Of a stretch of 64,000 nucleotides of DNA, positions 42,786 to 52,348 are shown piece after piece. How positions within the stretch are numbered: position 1 is the first letter of the stretch; each line of letters starts with the position of its first letter. The position numbers and the translations under genes were made by a program. Under the pieces are notes generated by a model, which was not told where the DNA came from, searched no databases, and saw only the letters and a program-made list of their open reading frames with translations. Origin of the DNA: Diplodia intermedia (taxonomy: Eukaryota > Ascomycota > Dothideomycetes > Botryosphaeriales > Botryosphaeriaceae); contig JAKEKT010000091.1 of NCBI GenBank assembly GCA_021495925.1, forward strand, positions 1 through 64,000, written 5' to 3'.

Positions 42786-44145
42786 TTACCATCCCCTCTT
42801 GGCCAGTCTCTCGCCCTCGGGCATCTTCTCCACGTTCAGGCCGACCATGGCCTCGCCCAGGTCCATGCTGACGTCGGCCAGGACCTTGGGGTCGCGGAAG
42901 TGGGTGACGGCCTGGACGATGGCCTTGGCGCGCTTCTTCGCGTCGCCGCTCTTGAAGATGCCGGAGCCGACGAAGACGCCGTCGCAGCCGAGCTGCATCA
43001 TGAGGGCGGCGTCGGCGGGGGTGGCGACGCCGCCGGCGGCGAAGTTGACGACGGGCAGGCGCTTGAGGGCCGCCGTCTGCTTGAGCAGGTCGAAGGGGGC
43101 GCCGATCTCCTTGGCCAGGATGCGCAGCTCCTCGTCCGACATGTTGGCGGCGCGCGCGATCTCGGCGTTGACGGTGCGCATGTGGCGGACGGCCTCGACG
43201 ACGTCGCCGGTGCCGGCCTCGCCCTTGGTGCGGATCATGGCGGCGCCCTCGCTGATGCGGCGGAGGGCCTCGCCCAGGTTGCGGCAGCCGCACACGAACG
43301 GCACGCGGTACCCGTGCTTCTCGACGTGGTGCACGTTGTCGGCGGGGGTGAGGACTTCGGACTCGTCGATGTAGTCGACGCCGATGGCCTCGAGAATCTA
43401 ACTTGTCGGTTAGCCAACAACGGTCCCATGGTACGGCTGGTGCGGTATCGGATGGGAAGCTTGGCGACGCCATTGGCGTAGGCTGGGACTTGTGCTTGGC
43501 CGGGATTGGTGGCTGGACATTTCCTCGGCGGCCTAGAAAAAAAATCTCCAGGCCACGTACGGGGAAATGGCCAACCCAGGCCCTGCGCAGCAATGTACCT
43601 CCCAAAACCAACGCCGTAACCCTTGTACGGGTGCGAATGCGAGGGATCTGAAGACCCTTTCGGCGAGGATAGAGGGAAAGGCGGAAGTCGGAGGCGGGAG
43701 CGGGAGCAGAGGACAGAGGGAGGAGGCGGTGGCGGAGTGGTTTTCTCTTCAGCGTACCTGGCACTCGACGAAGTGGCCGATGCGGGCCTTCGCCATGACG
43801 GGGATGGTGACAGTGTCCATGATCTCCTTGATCATCTTGGGGTCCGACATGCGTGCGACGCCGCCCTGGGCGCGGATGTCTGCAGGCACTCTCTCGAGCG
43901 CCATGACTGCTGCTGCGCCAGCTTCCTCTGCTATGCGCGCCTGTTCGTGCGTCAGCGGAGGGTTGCCATTTTGGGAAAGCAATTGAAACTGCTGGGTGGT
44001 TAGCACGCACCTGCTCAGCATTGACAACATCCATGATGACTCCGCCCTTCAGCATGCGGGCCAGGCCGGCCTTGACCTGGAAGTTGTTGGCCTGGCCGTC
44101 TGCTGCGGCGCCGGTGCCGTTGGTGGTGGGGAGTTCCGAGGCCAT
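42786..44145 (-). CDS. PDX1: Pyridoxal 5'-phosphate synthase, synthase subunit (PdxS/SNZ/PDX1)
   Basis: Exons 44145-44011, 43940-43758 and 43397-42786 encode 309 residues. The enzyme makes vitamin B6 (PLP) from ribose 5-phosphate, glyceraldehyde 3-phosphate and ammonia. Diagnostic stretches are GGVIMDVVNAEQ, AGAAAVMALERVPADIRAQG, IPVMAKARIGHFVE, VDYIDESEVLTPAD, MIRTKGEAGTG and LPVVNFAAGGVATPADAA, with the TIM-barrel lysines intact. The glutaminase partner (PdxT/SNO) is not in the window. The second intron is 360 bp, far longer than usual here, while exon phases are all zero. The codons of the third exon are strongly G/C-ending, as expected for a highly expressed gene. Confidence 0.95.
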
Positions 44146-44730
44146 TGTGTTTGCTGTGGTGGCGGACGAGCGCTGGGGGACGGAGAGAATTAAAGGACGG
44201 GGAGAGAGAGGGAGAGGAAATATGCAGCTAGAGAAGGTGTATTATTTACGGAGGGAAAGAGTCGGGACAGTGAGTCACTAGCAGCCGGCTACCCGCGGCG
44301 TCAACGGCGACACAAAATCGAATGTCGTTGACAAACCAAAGGGCGCGGCTGCAGCGATAGCGGGGGCCAATGCGCTAGTAGAGTCGCGGGAGGGATCTTG
44401 CATCCTAGCAGTGGCCGGCGAGGTGCGGCAGCACGCGTCCAGAAACGGCCATGTCTTGTCAGCGGGAGCCAAGACTGGGGAGCGGCGAGGAGGGGCACTG
44501 TGGGCACCAGCTGCAGGGGCCGCAGAGCGACACGGCCCGAAGCTCATGACGTGGGTTACCGCCCCGCCGAACCCGCCCGGCGACGCTGCCCGCGGAGCTG
44601 CCAACATGCCGCATCTGCCGTTTCCTGACGCCTCCACCTGAGCCTCCGCCGTCTTCGATCTCCCGCATCCGCCTGCTTTCCCTTTCACTTTCCGTGCCTT
44701 TCTCGCCTGCCCGCCGCAAAACAGCCAAAC
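44146..44730. promoter_or_regulatory. Divergent promoter region, PDX1 and FUN14 genes
   Basis: The 585 bp between the two start codons should hold both promoters. No vitamin-responsive or other specific element was identified. Confidence 0.45.
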
Positions 44731-45577
44731 ATGGCATCCCTCCGTCTGCTCCGCCCGCTCTCCGTCGGCTTAACCGCGTCCGCCCTGCTCGCCGCTCCGC
44801 TCCTTACCCGTCCGTCCTCCTTCCGCCTCTACTGCGATGACGCCGCCGGTCGGTCCGCCGTTTCCTCCCGCGACTGGTCCTTCGATCAATACTCGCGCGA
44901 TGCGCGCACCCCAATCGTGCGAAAGGGGCGCGCCAATCCCCGCATTTGGCGCCAGATCAGCTCCGGGAGCATAATAGGTACGTTAGTCGGGAGGACCCGG
45001 ATCTCCACTTTCCCTCATCAGCTGTTCGTGTGGGGTTCGGAAGGGCGCGCCGGACAAATGAAGCAGTGGCCGTCTCGATTGGCAGCTTTCTAAAGTTGGC
45101 GTTGCCCTGTCGGGTGGCGGTTCGAACATTGTGTAGGAAAGAACACCTACACACGCAAGCTTTGACGACCTCTTGAGTTCTATCGCTGGAATATCAGTGG
45201 CAATAAGAATAAAAGACAGCGCGTGGCATCAGATGGAGCATGAAAGTATGGCCAGACGCTGACGCTTGCCGTGTGTTTAGGTGTAATTGGCGGGCTGGCA
45301 GTCAGCACCTTCTCCAAACCATTGGCACTGCTCATCGGACTGCTCGTCTTGGGCAACCAGGTACGTTGACTACACAATTTTCCCCTCTTGAATGAAGACT
45401 AAACTGACTGGATGTATTCTCCAGTTCCTCGAATCCCGCGGCATCCACATCGTCCCGTACACCAAGATCCAGCAGTACGCCAAAGGCATTGACGTACGAT
45501 CTGCATTACAAGACAACATTGCTTTCAAACTGGCCTTTGGAGCCACTTTCACACTGGCCGCGTTTGCCGAGTTCTGA
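44731..45577 (+). CDS. FUN14-domain mitochondrial protein
   Basis: Exons 44731-44977, 45281-45360 and 45425-45577 encode 159 residues. The N-terminus (MASLRLLRPLSVGLTASALL) is basic and Ser/Leu-rich, like a mitochondrial presequence. The FUN14 core follows: ISSGSIIGVIGGLAVSTFSK, LALLIGLLVLGNQF, SRGIHIVPYTKIQQYAKG, with Gly-rich helices that probably cross the outer membrane. A last hydrophobic segment (FKLAFGATFTLAAFAEF) closes the protein. Animal FUNDC1 is a mitophagy receptor, but no LC3-interacting motif is evident here, so mitophagy is not claimed. The first intron is unusually long (303 bp). Confidence 0.87.
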
Positions 45578-46432
45578 TGGGCGAATCATAAAAGTTTAAT
45601 GAGCACGATATGTACGACCATGCAAAAATGGCTGGGATGGCTATTATGAGACTTTCAGCAATGGGTCCAGGTGCATCGATACGATGGTATACACACAACC
45701 TAATCTATGAAATTCTTCCATTGTCCTTGAGGTATTTCTGGGTCCAATTACTTGATAATCCGCTGTGTAGTCACCGCAATGGTAGCGCACGCACACAGTG
45801 CTTCATATCAAGACGAACATGGATAGCCCGCAACTACTCAGCCCGTAGCATTAATGAAATGACATCTACAACCAGCCACTCGCAACCGCTTCTGAACGGG
45901 ACCGGGACCGGTGCCGGTGATGCAGCGTAGATCTCGGCTGCCGGGCCGCTCTGACAGAGTCGAACCCGGAGACTACGGTATACGCATTTTGCACCAAGTA
46001 GTACTGTGATCGGCCCCCTTAAGCCGGAACTCTCCAGGCCGAGCACGCGCTGACGGATTGCTTAGACGTCAAGAAAAAGGAGTCACGACGTGCTCCATAG
46101 CCCTCGCTGGAAACATGAGCGTGGCTACGATTTGGGACAGGGATCAGCTTGGCGTCATCCCTCCCGCCGTACCAAGGGAACCCGTAGCGATGGAAGTCTG
46201 ATACACTCATACACGGTAAATCAATTCAACACCAGGCTGCCCGTGGCCTTTCAAAATCACAGTCTCCTTGGCGCAGGCCAGTGAACAAGTCCTGCAACAC
46301 GCGGTCCATCGGCCGGCGCGGCCCCGATGAGCACTTCGGAAACCGTCCGCAAAAGGCGAACAGAGGGAAGGCCAAGCTACTATTGTTACACATTCATATG
46401 GTTTACATACCCCAGTATTTTTTTTTTTTTTA
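45578..46432. other. Intergenic region, no gene recognised
   Basis: The 0.85 kb hold the FUN14 3' end and the COQ8 3' end. A stretch near 45950-46015 has a B-box-like string on the minus strand but does not fold as a tRNA. A T-run is at 46419-46431. Confidence 0.5.
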
Positions 46433-49164
46433 CTAGCCGCGCTGCTTCATCTCCTCGTGCTTGCGTATCGCATCCTGGAACATGGACCGGCACGGCACTC
46501 TGCTGCCTAGACGAGCACACAGTAGGAAAGCGCCGCTCAATTTCCGGTGCAGCGAGTACGTCTCTTCCGGCGGCGGCGCCAGACGCTCCCGAACCATGGT
46601 GGGAATGAACCCCCGTACCCTGTCGGTGATGGTCTGGTCTCTGAAGTCATACATTGCAGGGCTGTCCGCCTTGAACGGTTCAGCCAGCGTGAGAACCGAG
46701 TCAATATGTGCGTTCAACATGGCTGAGGACTCTGCGCCCGTAAGATAGCCGAGCTGGATCGAAAGATCACGGATGGTGTTGCGATCGTTGCGAGATGCGG
46801 CGATGAGCACATTGACGTACGGCTCGGTGAACTCCAGCGGGTAGTCGCGGGAAGCTCCAAAGTCAAGCAGCTCGATCTTCTTGTCCTGTGCGTTGTACAG
46901 GAAATTGGTCCAGTTAGGGTCTGTCTGCATGAAGCGGAACTCGACTAGTTCGCGCAGACACAGCCGGAGGATGTTCGTGCCGATCCAATCCCTCTCTTCC
47001 TGGCTGATAGAGGACAGCTTTGTGACGCCCTTGCCGGACATCAACTCTGCCGTCAGCACTTCCTTGCCAGAAGCTTCGGGCACAACAGCCGGCACTCGGA
47101 ACGTCTCTGTTTCATCAACGAGAAGCTTCCTGAAACGCTCCTGGCACTCGGCTTCACGGACGTAGTCACATTCCCAACCCAGCTCTGTGCGCGCGTTGGC
47201 AATCGTCTTGTCGAGAAACAGGCCCGCCGGAAGGAGCCGTGATGCCGTCAGAAGGAGCGAAAGATTGCTCAGATCTGAATCAATCGAGTTGGCAACGCCC
47301 GGATATTGGACCTTCACCGCCACGGCTTTCCCGTTCGACTTGAGTACAGCCTTATGTACCTGGCCAATTGATGCTGCCGCAATGGGGACATCCTCGAAAG
47401 ACTCGAACAAGTCTTTCCAATCCTTGCCAAGGTTGCTTGCGAGGACCTTGTTACGTTGAGACGCAGGCATGTAGTCCGCACTATCTTGGACTCTCTGCAG
47501 GACATCGTGGATCTGTGGAGGGAGCATCTTGATATCTACCACAAAATTCAGCGACCCAGTTGCTTTTGTGCCTTTCAGCTCCACGACTTACCTTGGAAGC
47601 TGATCATTTGGCCAAGTTTGAGAGCTGCGCCTCGCATTCTCGAGAGCTTAGCCACAAGCCTTTCCATATTTCCAGCGCTAAGCATCAAAGAAGCACCAGT
47701 CGCCGCTCCGCCGGTGACACGGCGCAAGCTCTCACCAACGGCACCAAATGCCATGCTAGTTCCGAGACCGGCGTACTGCCAAATTCTACCGAAGCGGGAC
47801 GAAGGAACACGAGACTCTCTCAACTGGTAAGCAGCCCTCTCTGGATCGGCGCTTATCTCTTGAGGGATCTGCCAAATGTTAGCAGGTCAGTGTCATGCCT
47901 CAGGAAGCATGTGCGGAGGTACCTCTGCTGTCGAAGGAGCATTTGCGGCCTCCTTGGCGATTTCTTTTGCTAGATCCCGAACGTCTATGTCGTCTGCATG
48001 GGAATCTTTCCGCTCCGCTGCCTTGATGGGCTGTGGTGGAGGTGCTGGATCCGTTGCATCGGAATCGCGAACATTGAAAGTATCTTGGTCCTTACCCTCC
48101 GCGAGTTTAGTGTGGTCGAGGGGGGTCCGACGAGCAAACTTCATTTCCAATTCCTTGTGGCGATCAAGCCCAGGCTTCCTTGCGCCGAGCATCCGTGCCA
48201 CTCGGGGAGAATGGAAAACGTCTAGGTTGATGCCTTCAGGGGCCTCCTCCTGTTCAGGAATAGCCTGTTGTTTGGGCACTGGTTCCTGCTCGCCATGTCT
48301 CTCTGCAGAATAGTAGACGTCGGCATTGATCGCACCGTCGTCGACCTCCTCCTTTGATCCTTGCACCGTCTCAGCGATTTTGGGAAGCTTGACCCGCGGC
48401 AGGGATGAAAACTCGCGGCTCGTCTTGCCGGAGCGAAATTGAAAAACGTCTGCGTTTGGCTCAGCTGTCAGATTGCCCTCGGAATCAGCCGACCTGCCAG
48501 GAATCTGAGATTCCGCTTCCCGCTGGAGTATCCTCGCCTCCTCGCCCGAGAGATGGTCCGTCCCGCCAGGTGTTGGTATGGTAGATTCCGAGGAACTAAC
48601 AGGCCGGATGCTTTCCGTGCCAGCAGCCTTCTCTTGTGCAAGCGGAGCCTTCGCAAGCTCCGGGGTAGGGCGAGACGAGAAGAAGTCAAACTTTTCCGAG
48701 CTGGCGCGCAGGTCTGCGTCCGATACTGGTATCGTGCCGTCTGCCAATGGTCTCCTGTCCGCCGTCTTTTGGGTCACGTCGAGCTCATCCTTGGGCGGAG
48801 GCTGGTGTACGGCGTTGTGTTCCGATCGGTCATAGTGGTGGTCCTGCGCCAGGCCCGATTTCGGCTGGATTGGGGCGTCGTCACCCTTCACGGTACTCCT
48901 GCGAGGAACATGTTCATCGGGCTCGGCTGTTGTTGACTCGGAGCGGGTGTAAGACGGCGGCGGTTCATTGAAGCGTTGTGACAGGGCAATGGCGGCGCGA
49001 GCAGTGACGGTGACGCGATCGGTCTGGGTCTTGACGGCTCTGGCGAGGGACGATGTCTGGGTATAGACGTCAAGCTGGTGCGAGCGCAGAGCTACGTGCT
49101 GCTTGGCGACAGCGCGTGTCGCATTGAACAGCTTGGCCGCGTCGAGCAGCCGTCTGCCAGCCAT
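46433..49164 (-). CDS. COQ8: Coq8/ABC1 atypical kinase for ubiquinone synthesis
   Basis: Exons 49164-47923, 47868-47592 and 47535-46433 encode 873 residues. The C-terminal ~470 residues are the ABC1/UbiB kinase-like domain: the family-specific KxGQ motif (AALKLGQMISFQ), the Ala-rich AAAS loop that replaces the glycine loop (IAAASIGQVHKA), VAVKVQYPGV, QTDPNWTNFLYN and LLDFGASRDY. The long first exon encodes ~400 residues of charged low-complexity sequence after a likely mitochondrial presequence (MAGRRLLDAAKLFNATRAVA). Coq8 acts as an ATPase in the mitochondrial matrix and stabilises the coenzyme Q complex. The first intron uses a gtacct donor at 47922, with its gctaac branch close to the acceptor. 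Confidence 0.93.
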
Positions 49165-49792
49165 TGGTGTGGAGGTTCGACGGAAGTGTGTTTGCTACCG
49201 GGTTGCCATGATGCGGAGGCCTGGGAGGGCTGGTGGAGGTCAAGGAATTCGGCGGAGCTCTGTGTCCGGTTCGAGGGCTCGTGCGCGAGTGGTGAGTCTT
49301 GCTCGGTCGATCAACGTCGTCATGCCGCGTTCCCGTCGGCCCAGCCTTACACGTGATGCCAATAAAACAACATCTACTCGTCGCTGCCTGTCTCGCTGTC
49401 CCGCTATTGGTGCGTGCTACCTGTTGGTCTCTTGGGTCTGTCTTTTCATCAGCACTATGTAACATGCTCCCTGGTTCCGCCACTGCCCGTTTTCGCTGCT
49501 CTCTTCCCATTTTCGAGCCGATTCTACTTGCCCGTTTCTCCGGATGTCTTTTCCCTAGAGTCTCGCTGCAGATGTCAACCGTTCTATCCAACCTCTGTTC
49601 AAATTTTCCTTTGCTCTTGATTTTCCCCTCGTCGCCATGTTGCCAAAAATCTTGCCAGGCACTTCGTCCCGCCTAGCCTCCAAGCTATCTGATACCCGCA
49701 TTCTGATTCTGCTGCACAGCACCTCTCCCCTGTCCCCATTTCCTTGAGCATCCTCCACCCACGCACCCTCCGCACCGCCGCTCCCGCCCAAG
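49165..49792. promoter_or_regulatory. Divergent promoter region, COQ8 and NTA1
   Basis: The 628 bp contain the two promoters. Several short frames are Cys/Pro/Ser-rich by composition only. Confidence 0.45.
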
Positions 49793-50853
49793 ATGAAGAT
49801 TGCCTGCCTCCAATATGCGCCAGAGGTAGGCCAACTGCACACCAACATGGCCAAAGCCAACGTGCTCATCGACGACGCCATCGGCGCGGGCCGCACCGCC
49901 GGTCTGGACTGGCTGCTGTTGCCGGAGCTGGCGCTGACGGGCTACAACTTTGCCTCGCTCGAGGCCATCGCGCCCTTCCTGGAGCCGACGGCGGCGGGCG
50001 CCTCGACCAAGTGGGCCATCGACGTCGCGACCCGGCTGCGCTGCCACGTTACCGTGGGCTACCCGGAGCAGGCCGCCGACGGCCACCGCTACAACGCCAC
50101 CGTCACCGTCTCCCCCGCCGGCGAGGTGCTGGCCAACTACCGCAAGACCTTCCTCTACTACACCGACGAGACGTGGGCGCACGAGGGCGACCGCCACTTC
50201 TTCTCGGGGAACCTGGGCGCGCTGGGGCCGGTGTCGATGGTAATATATATATATATATATCCACTTGCCAACCCCCAAACAAACATGGTTTGACAATAAT
50301 CACACAGGGCATATGCATGGACATCAACCCGCACAAGTTCCTCGCGCCGTGGGACGCCTACGAATTCGCCCGCGCCGCGCTGGCCGCCGAGTCGCCCGTC
50401 GTCGTCCTCAACATGGCCTGGCTGACGCGCCTCACGCCCGACGAGCTGATGCTCCAGCGCGCCGACTCGGACAACGAGACGCTCGCCTACTGGCTCGAGC
50501 GCTTCTACCCGCTCATCAACGACGGCTGCGCCGACCGCCCGCCCGTCGTCCTCGTCATTGCCAACCGCTGCGGCGTCGAGGCCGGCGCCGTCTACGCCGG
50601 CACCAGCACTATCATGAAGATCGAGCGTGGCGAGGTCCGCATTTACGACATCCTCGGCAGGGCCGAAGAGAGTCTGTTAGTCGTGGACTTGGACCAGGTG
50701 AGTTGAGTTGTTGGGCTGGCTGGTGCTCCCCATCTGGCTTTCTCGTGTGGGCTTCAGAGGCGGTTGGGATGGGGTTCAGTGCTAACGTGATTCCTACAGT
50801 TACCGAAATTCGTCGTCACTAATAATCGTGAGCAAGACAAAGCAAATCCGTGA
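49793..50853 (+). CDS. NTA1: Protein N-terminal asparagine/glutamine amidase (Nta1-like nitrilase)
   Basis: Exons 49793-50239, 50308-50697 and 50800-50853 encode 296 residues. The protein is a nitrilase-fold hydrolase with the full catalytic triad: Glu in LLLPELALTGYNF (~46), Lys in NYRKTFLYYTDE (~118) and Cys in GICMDINPHKF (~151). The segment TDETWAHEGDRHFF is typical of the N-terminal amidase branch, which deamidates N-terminal Asn and Gln to feed the N-end-rule pathway. The first intron begins with a run of TA repeats directly after its donor. The last exon is only 18 codons; a gtgagc at 50829 might be another donor, so the extreme C-terminus is uncertain. Confidence 0.87.
50240..50307 (+). 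repeat. Intron containing a (TA)n run next to the donor site
   Basis: The 68-bp first intron of NTA1 opens gtaatatata and continues with a run of about nine TA steps before a pyrimidine-rich end. The run is prone to length change and could alter splicing. Confidence 0.7.
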
Positions 50854-51399
50854 GGATGTGGAATGGCGGGCATTTGAGGTGATGACACCGAGCTGACAGG
50901 GTCCTTTTGAACTTTGGCGAGGGCAGGGCGTGGTCGATGCAGCGTGCGCGACGAGTTAGAAATTTACGGGCCTGTTGTACTCCCTCAGGTCTCAGGGACG
51001 ACAAACTCCTACACCGGTCGCCCCGAGTGACACCAGTACGCATGAATTGGACCTGCAAGTAACTTCATTCGCACTTGCGTACAATCCATGTTCCCCTGCT
51101 CATCGCGCCCCGAAAATCATGCAAGAAAGCCAGAATGTGCACCCGTCGACATCAGGAGAGAAAGAAAGCACTTCATAAATGTTGCTTGAATTTTTGTCCC
51201 CACCGGACGACTACCGGTCATCCACCCATTGTTTAGTTGCTTTTTGTGCAAAAAACTTTCGCCCAGCCGCCACGAAACCCCGTGTCAAAAAGGTCAAAAG
51301 GTATCGTACGTGAGCATCGTCGGTTGCTGAGGCGCTGATCCGGACTTCAAATCGACTTGAGAGCGGATGAGGTCGAGGTAGCGGGTGTCGGCGAGTAGC
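50854..51399. other. Intergenic region between convergent genes
   Basis: About 0.55 kb of 3' flanks of NTA1 and the eL39 gene; no other gene recognised. Confidence 0.5.
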
Positions 51400-51752
51400 T
51401 TAGATGCCGATGCGGGTCTTGCGCCAGTGCCTCCTCTTGGCGTTGTACCTGTACAGTGGTGAAAAATGTCAGCGATGCTGTCCTGTTGCTTCCCGTCCCC
51501 GACCGTAGGTGGTATTCTTCCATCCGTTGGACTTCCTGGAGACTCGGCGGCGAGCGCGACGAACCTGATGGTGTTGCCGGTCCTGAGGCGGATCCACTGG
51601 GGGATGGGGCGGTTCTGCTTCTGCGCCTTCGCAAGCTTCTGCTTGGTGCGGAAAGACTTCTGGCTCTGTATTTGTCCCCGTGGTCAGCGCACGACGTCCG
51701 GTGACAGCAGGCCGCAGTGAGCGGCTCGACGGGGATCTGCGCGTACCGGCAT
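51400..51752 (-). CDS. RPL39: Large-subunit ribosomal protein eL39
   Basis: Three exons, 51752-51747, 51665-51565 and 51448-51400, encode the standard 51-residue protein. It begins MPSQKSFRTKQKLAKAQ, continues PIPQWIRLRTGNTIRYNA and ends HWRKTRIGI, which is diagnostic. The first exon holds only six coding bases (Met-Pro), and introns of 81 and 116 bp follow, so simple open-frame finding misses this gene. eL39 lines the lower part of the polypeptide exit tunnel. All phases fit (6 + 101 + 49 = 156 bases). Confidence 0.97.
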
Positions 51753-52348
51753 CTTGACTGTTCGTGCGGCGTCGTCCGATGTCGATGGTGGGTGTTCGTG
51801 GTTGTCGTCGCTGGCGAGAGTCGGGAGTTTCGCCGTGGGTTTTCGCGGTTGTGGGCCGAGATAGCGCTAGCCTGTTCGGGGTTGGCGCACAGCTGCCCGA
51901 GGCCGCCACTCTCACAACGGCGAGGCCCAGGAACACTGCTACAGCGGCGCAGAGGCTCTGATCGGTGGTAAGGCAGCTGTTATCGCGATTGCGCGACCAC
52001 CGTCTGCACTGGAATCATCCATACCGTAACGAAGCAAACCTCTAAGCTCTTGATATTTTTGCCGCACCCCGTCCAATGCTAAGCGAGCAATGGAATGCTA
52101 GAGCGACTGTGAATCGCTAATCAAGAACACCGTCATCAAAGTCGAGAATGCCATACTCAACGGCTCGAGGCAGACCGAAACAATCGCTTGAAATCTTTGT
52201 TCGCCATCCGCATGCAAATGCTACCGAATTTCCCTATGCAGCCCATCTGGTATCCCTAAGCGCCTCTCCGTCTAATCGTCAAAAGTGAGAAAGAAACCAA
52301 TGTAACCCCTTGATATCCTGGCCAAAGCATGGAAACTCAACTGGGCTC
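51753..52348. other. Intergenic region, eL39 promoter side
   Basis: This 0.6-kb stretch lies upstream of eL39 and downstream of KAP122. It is rich in gtcgtcg-like and Arg/Ser-coding strings but shows no gene. Confidence 0.5.

Noticed and set aside
42775..44145. Single 456-codon frame spanning PDX1
   Set aside because: It reads through both introns in the wrong frame after the first exon; the conserved PDX1 protein requires three exons.
45945..46020. Minus-strand tRNA-like string with a B-box-like ggttcgactc
   Set aside because: The T-arm stem does not pair beyond two base pairs and no convincing acceptor or D-arm could be drawn.
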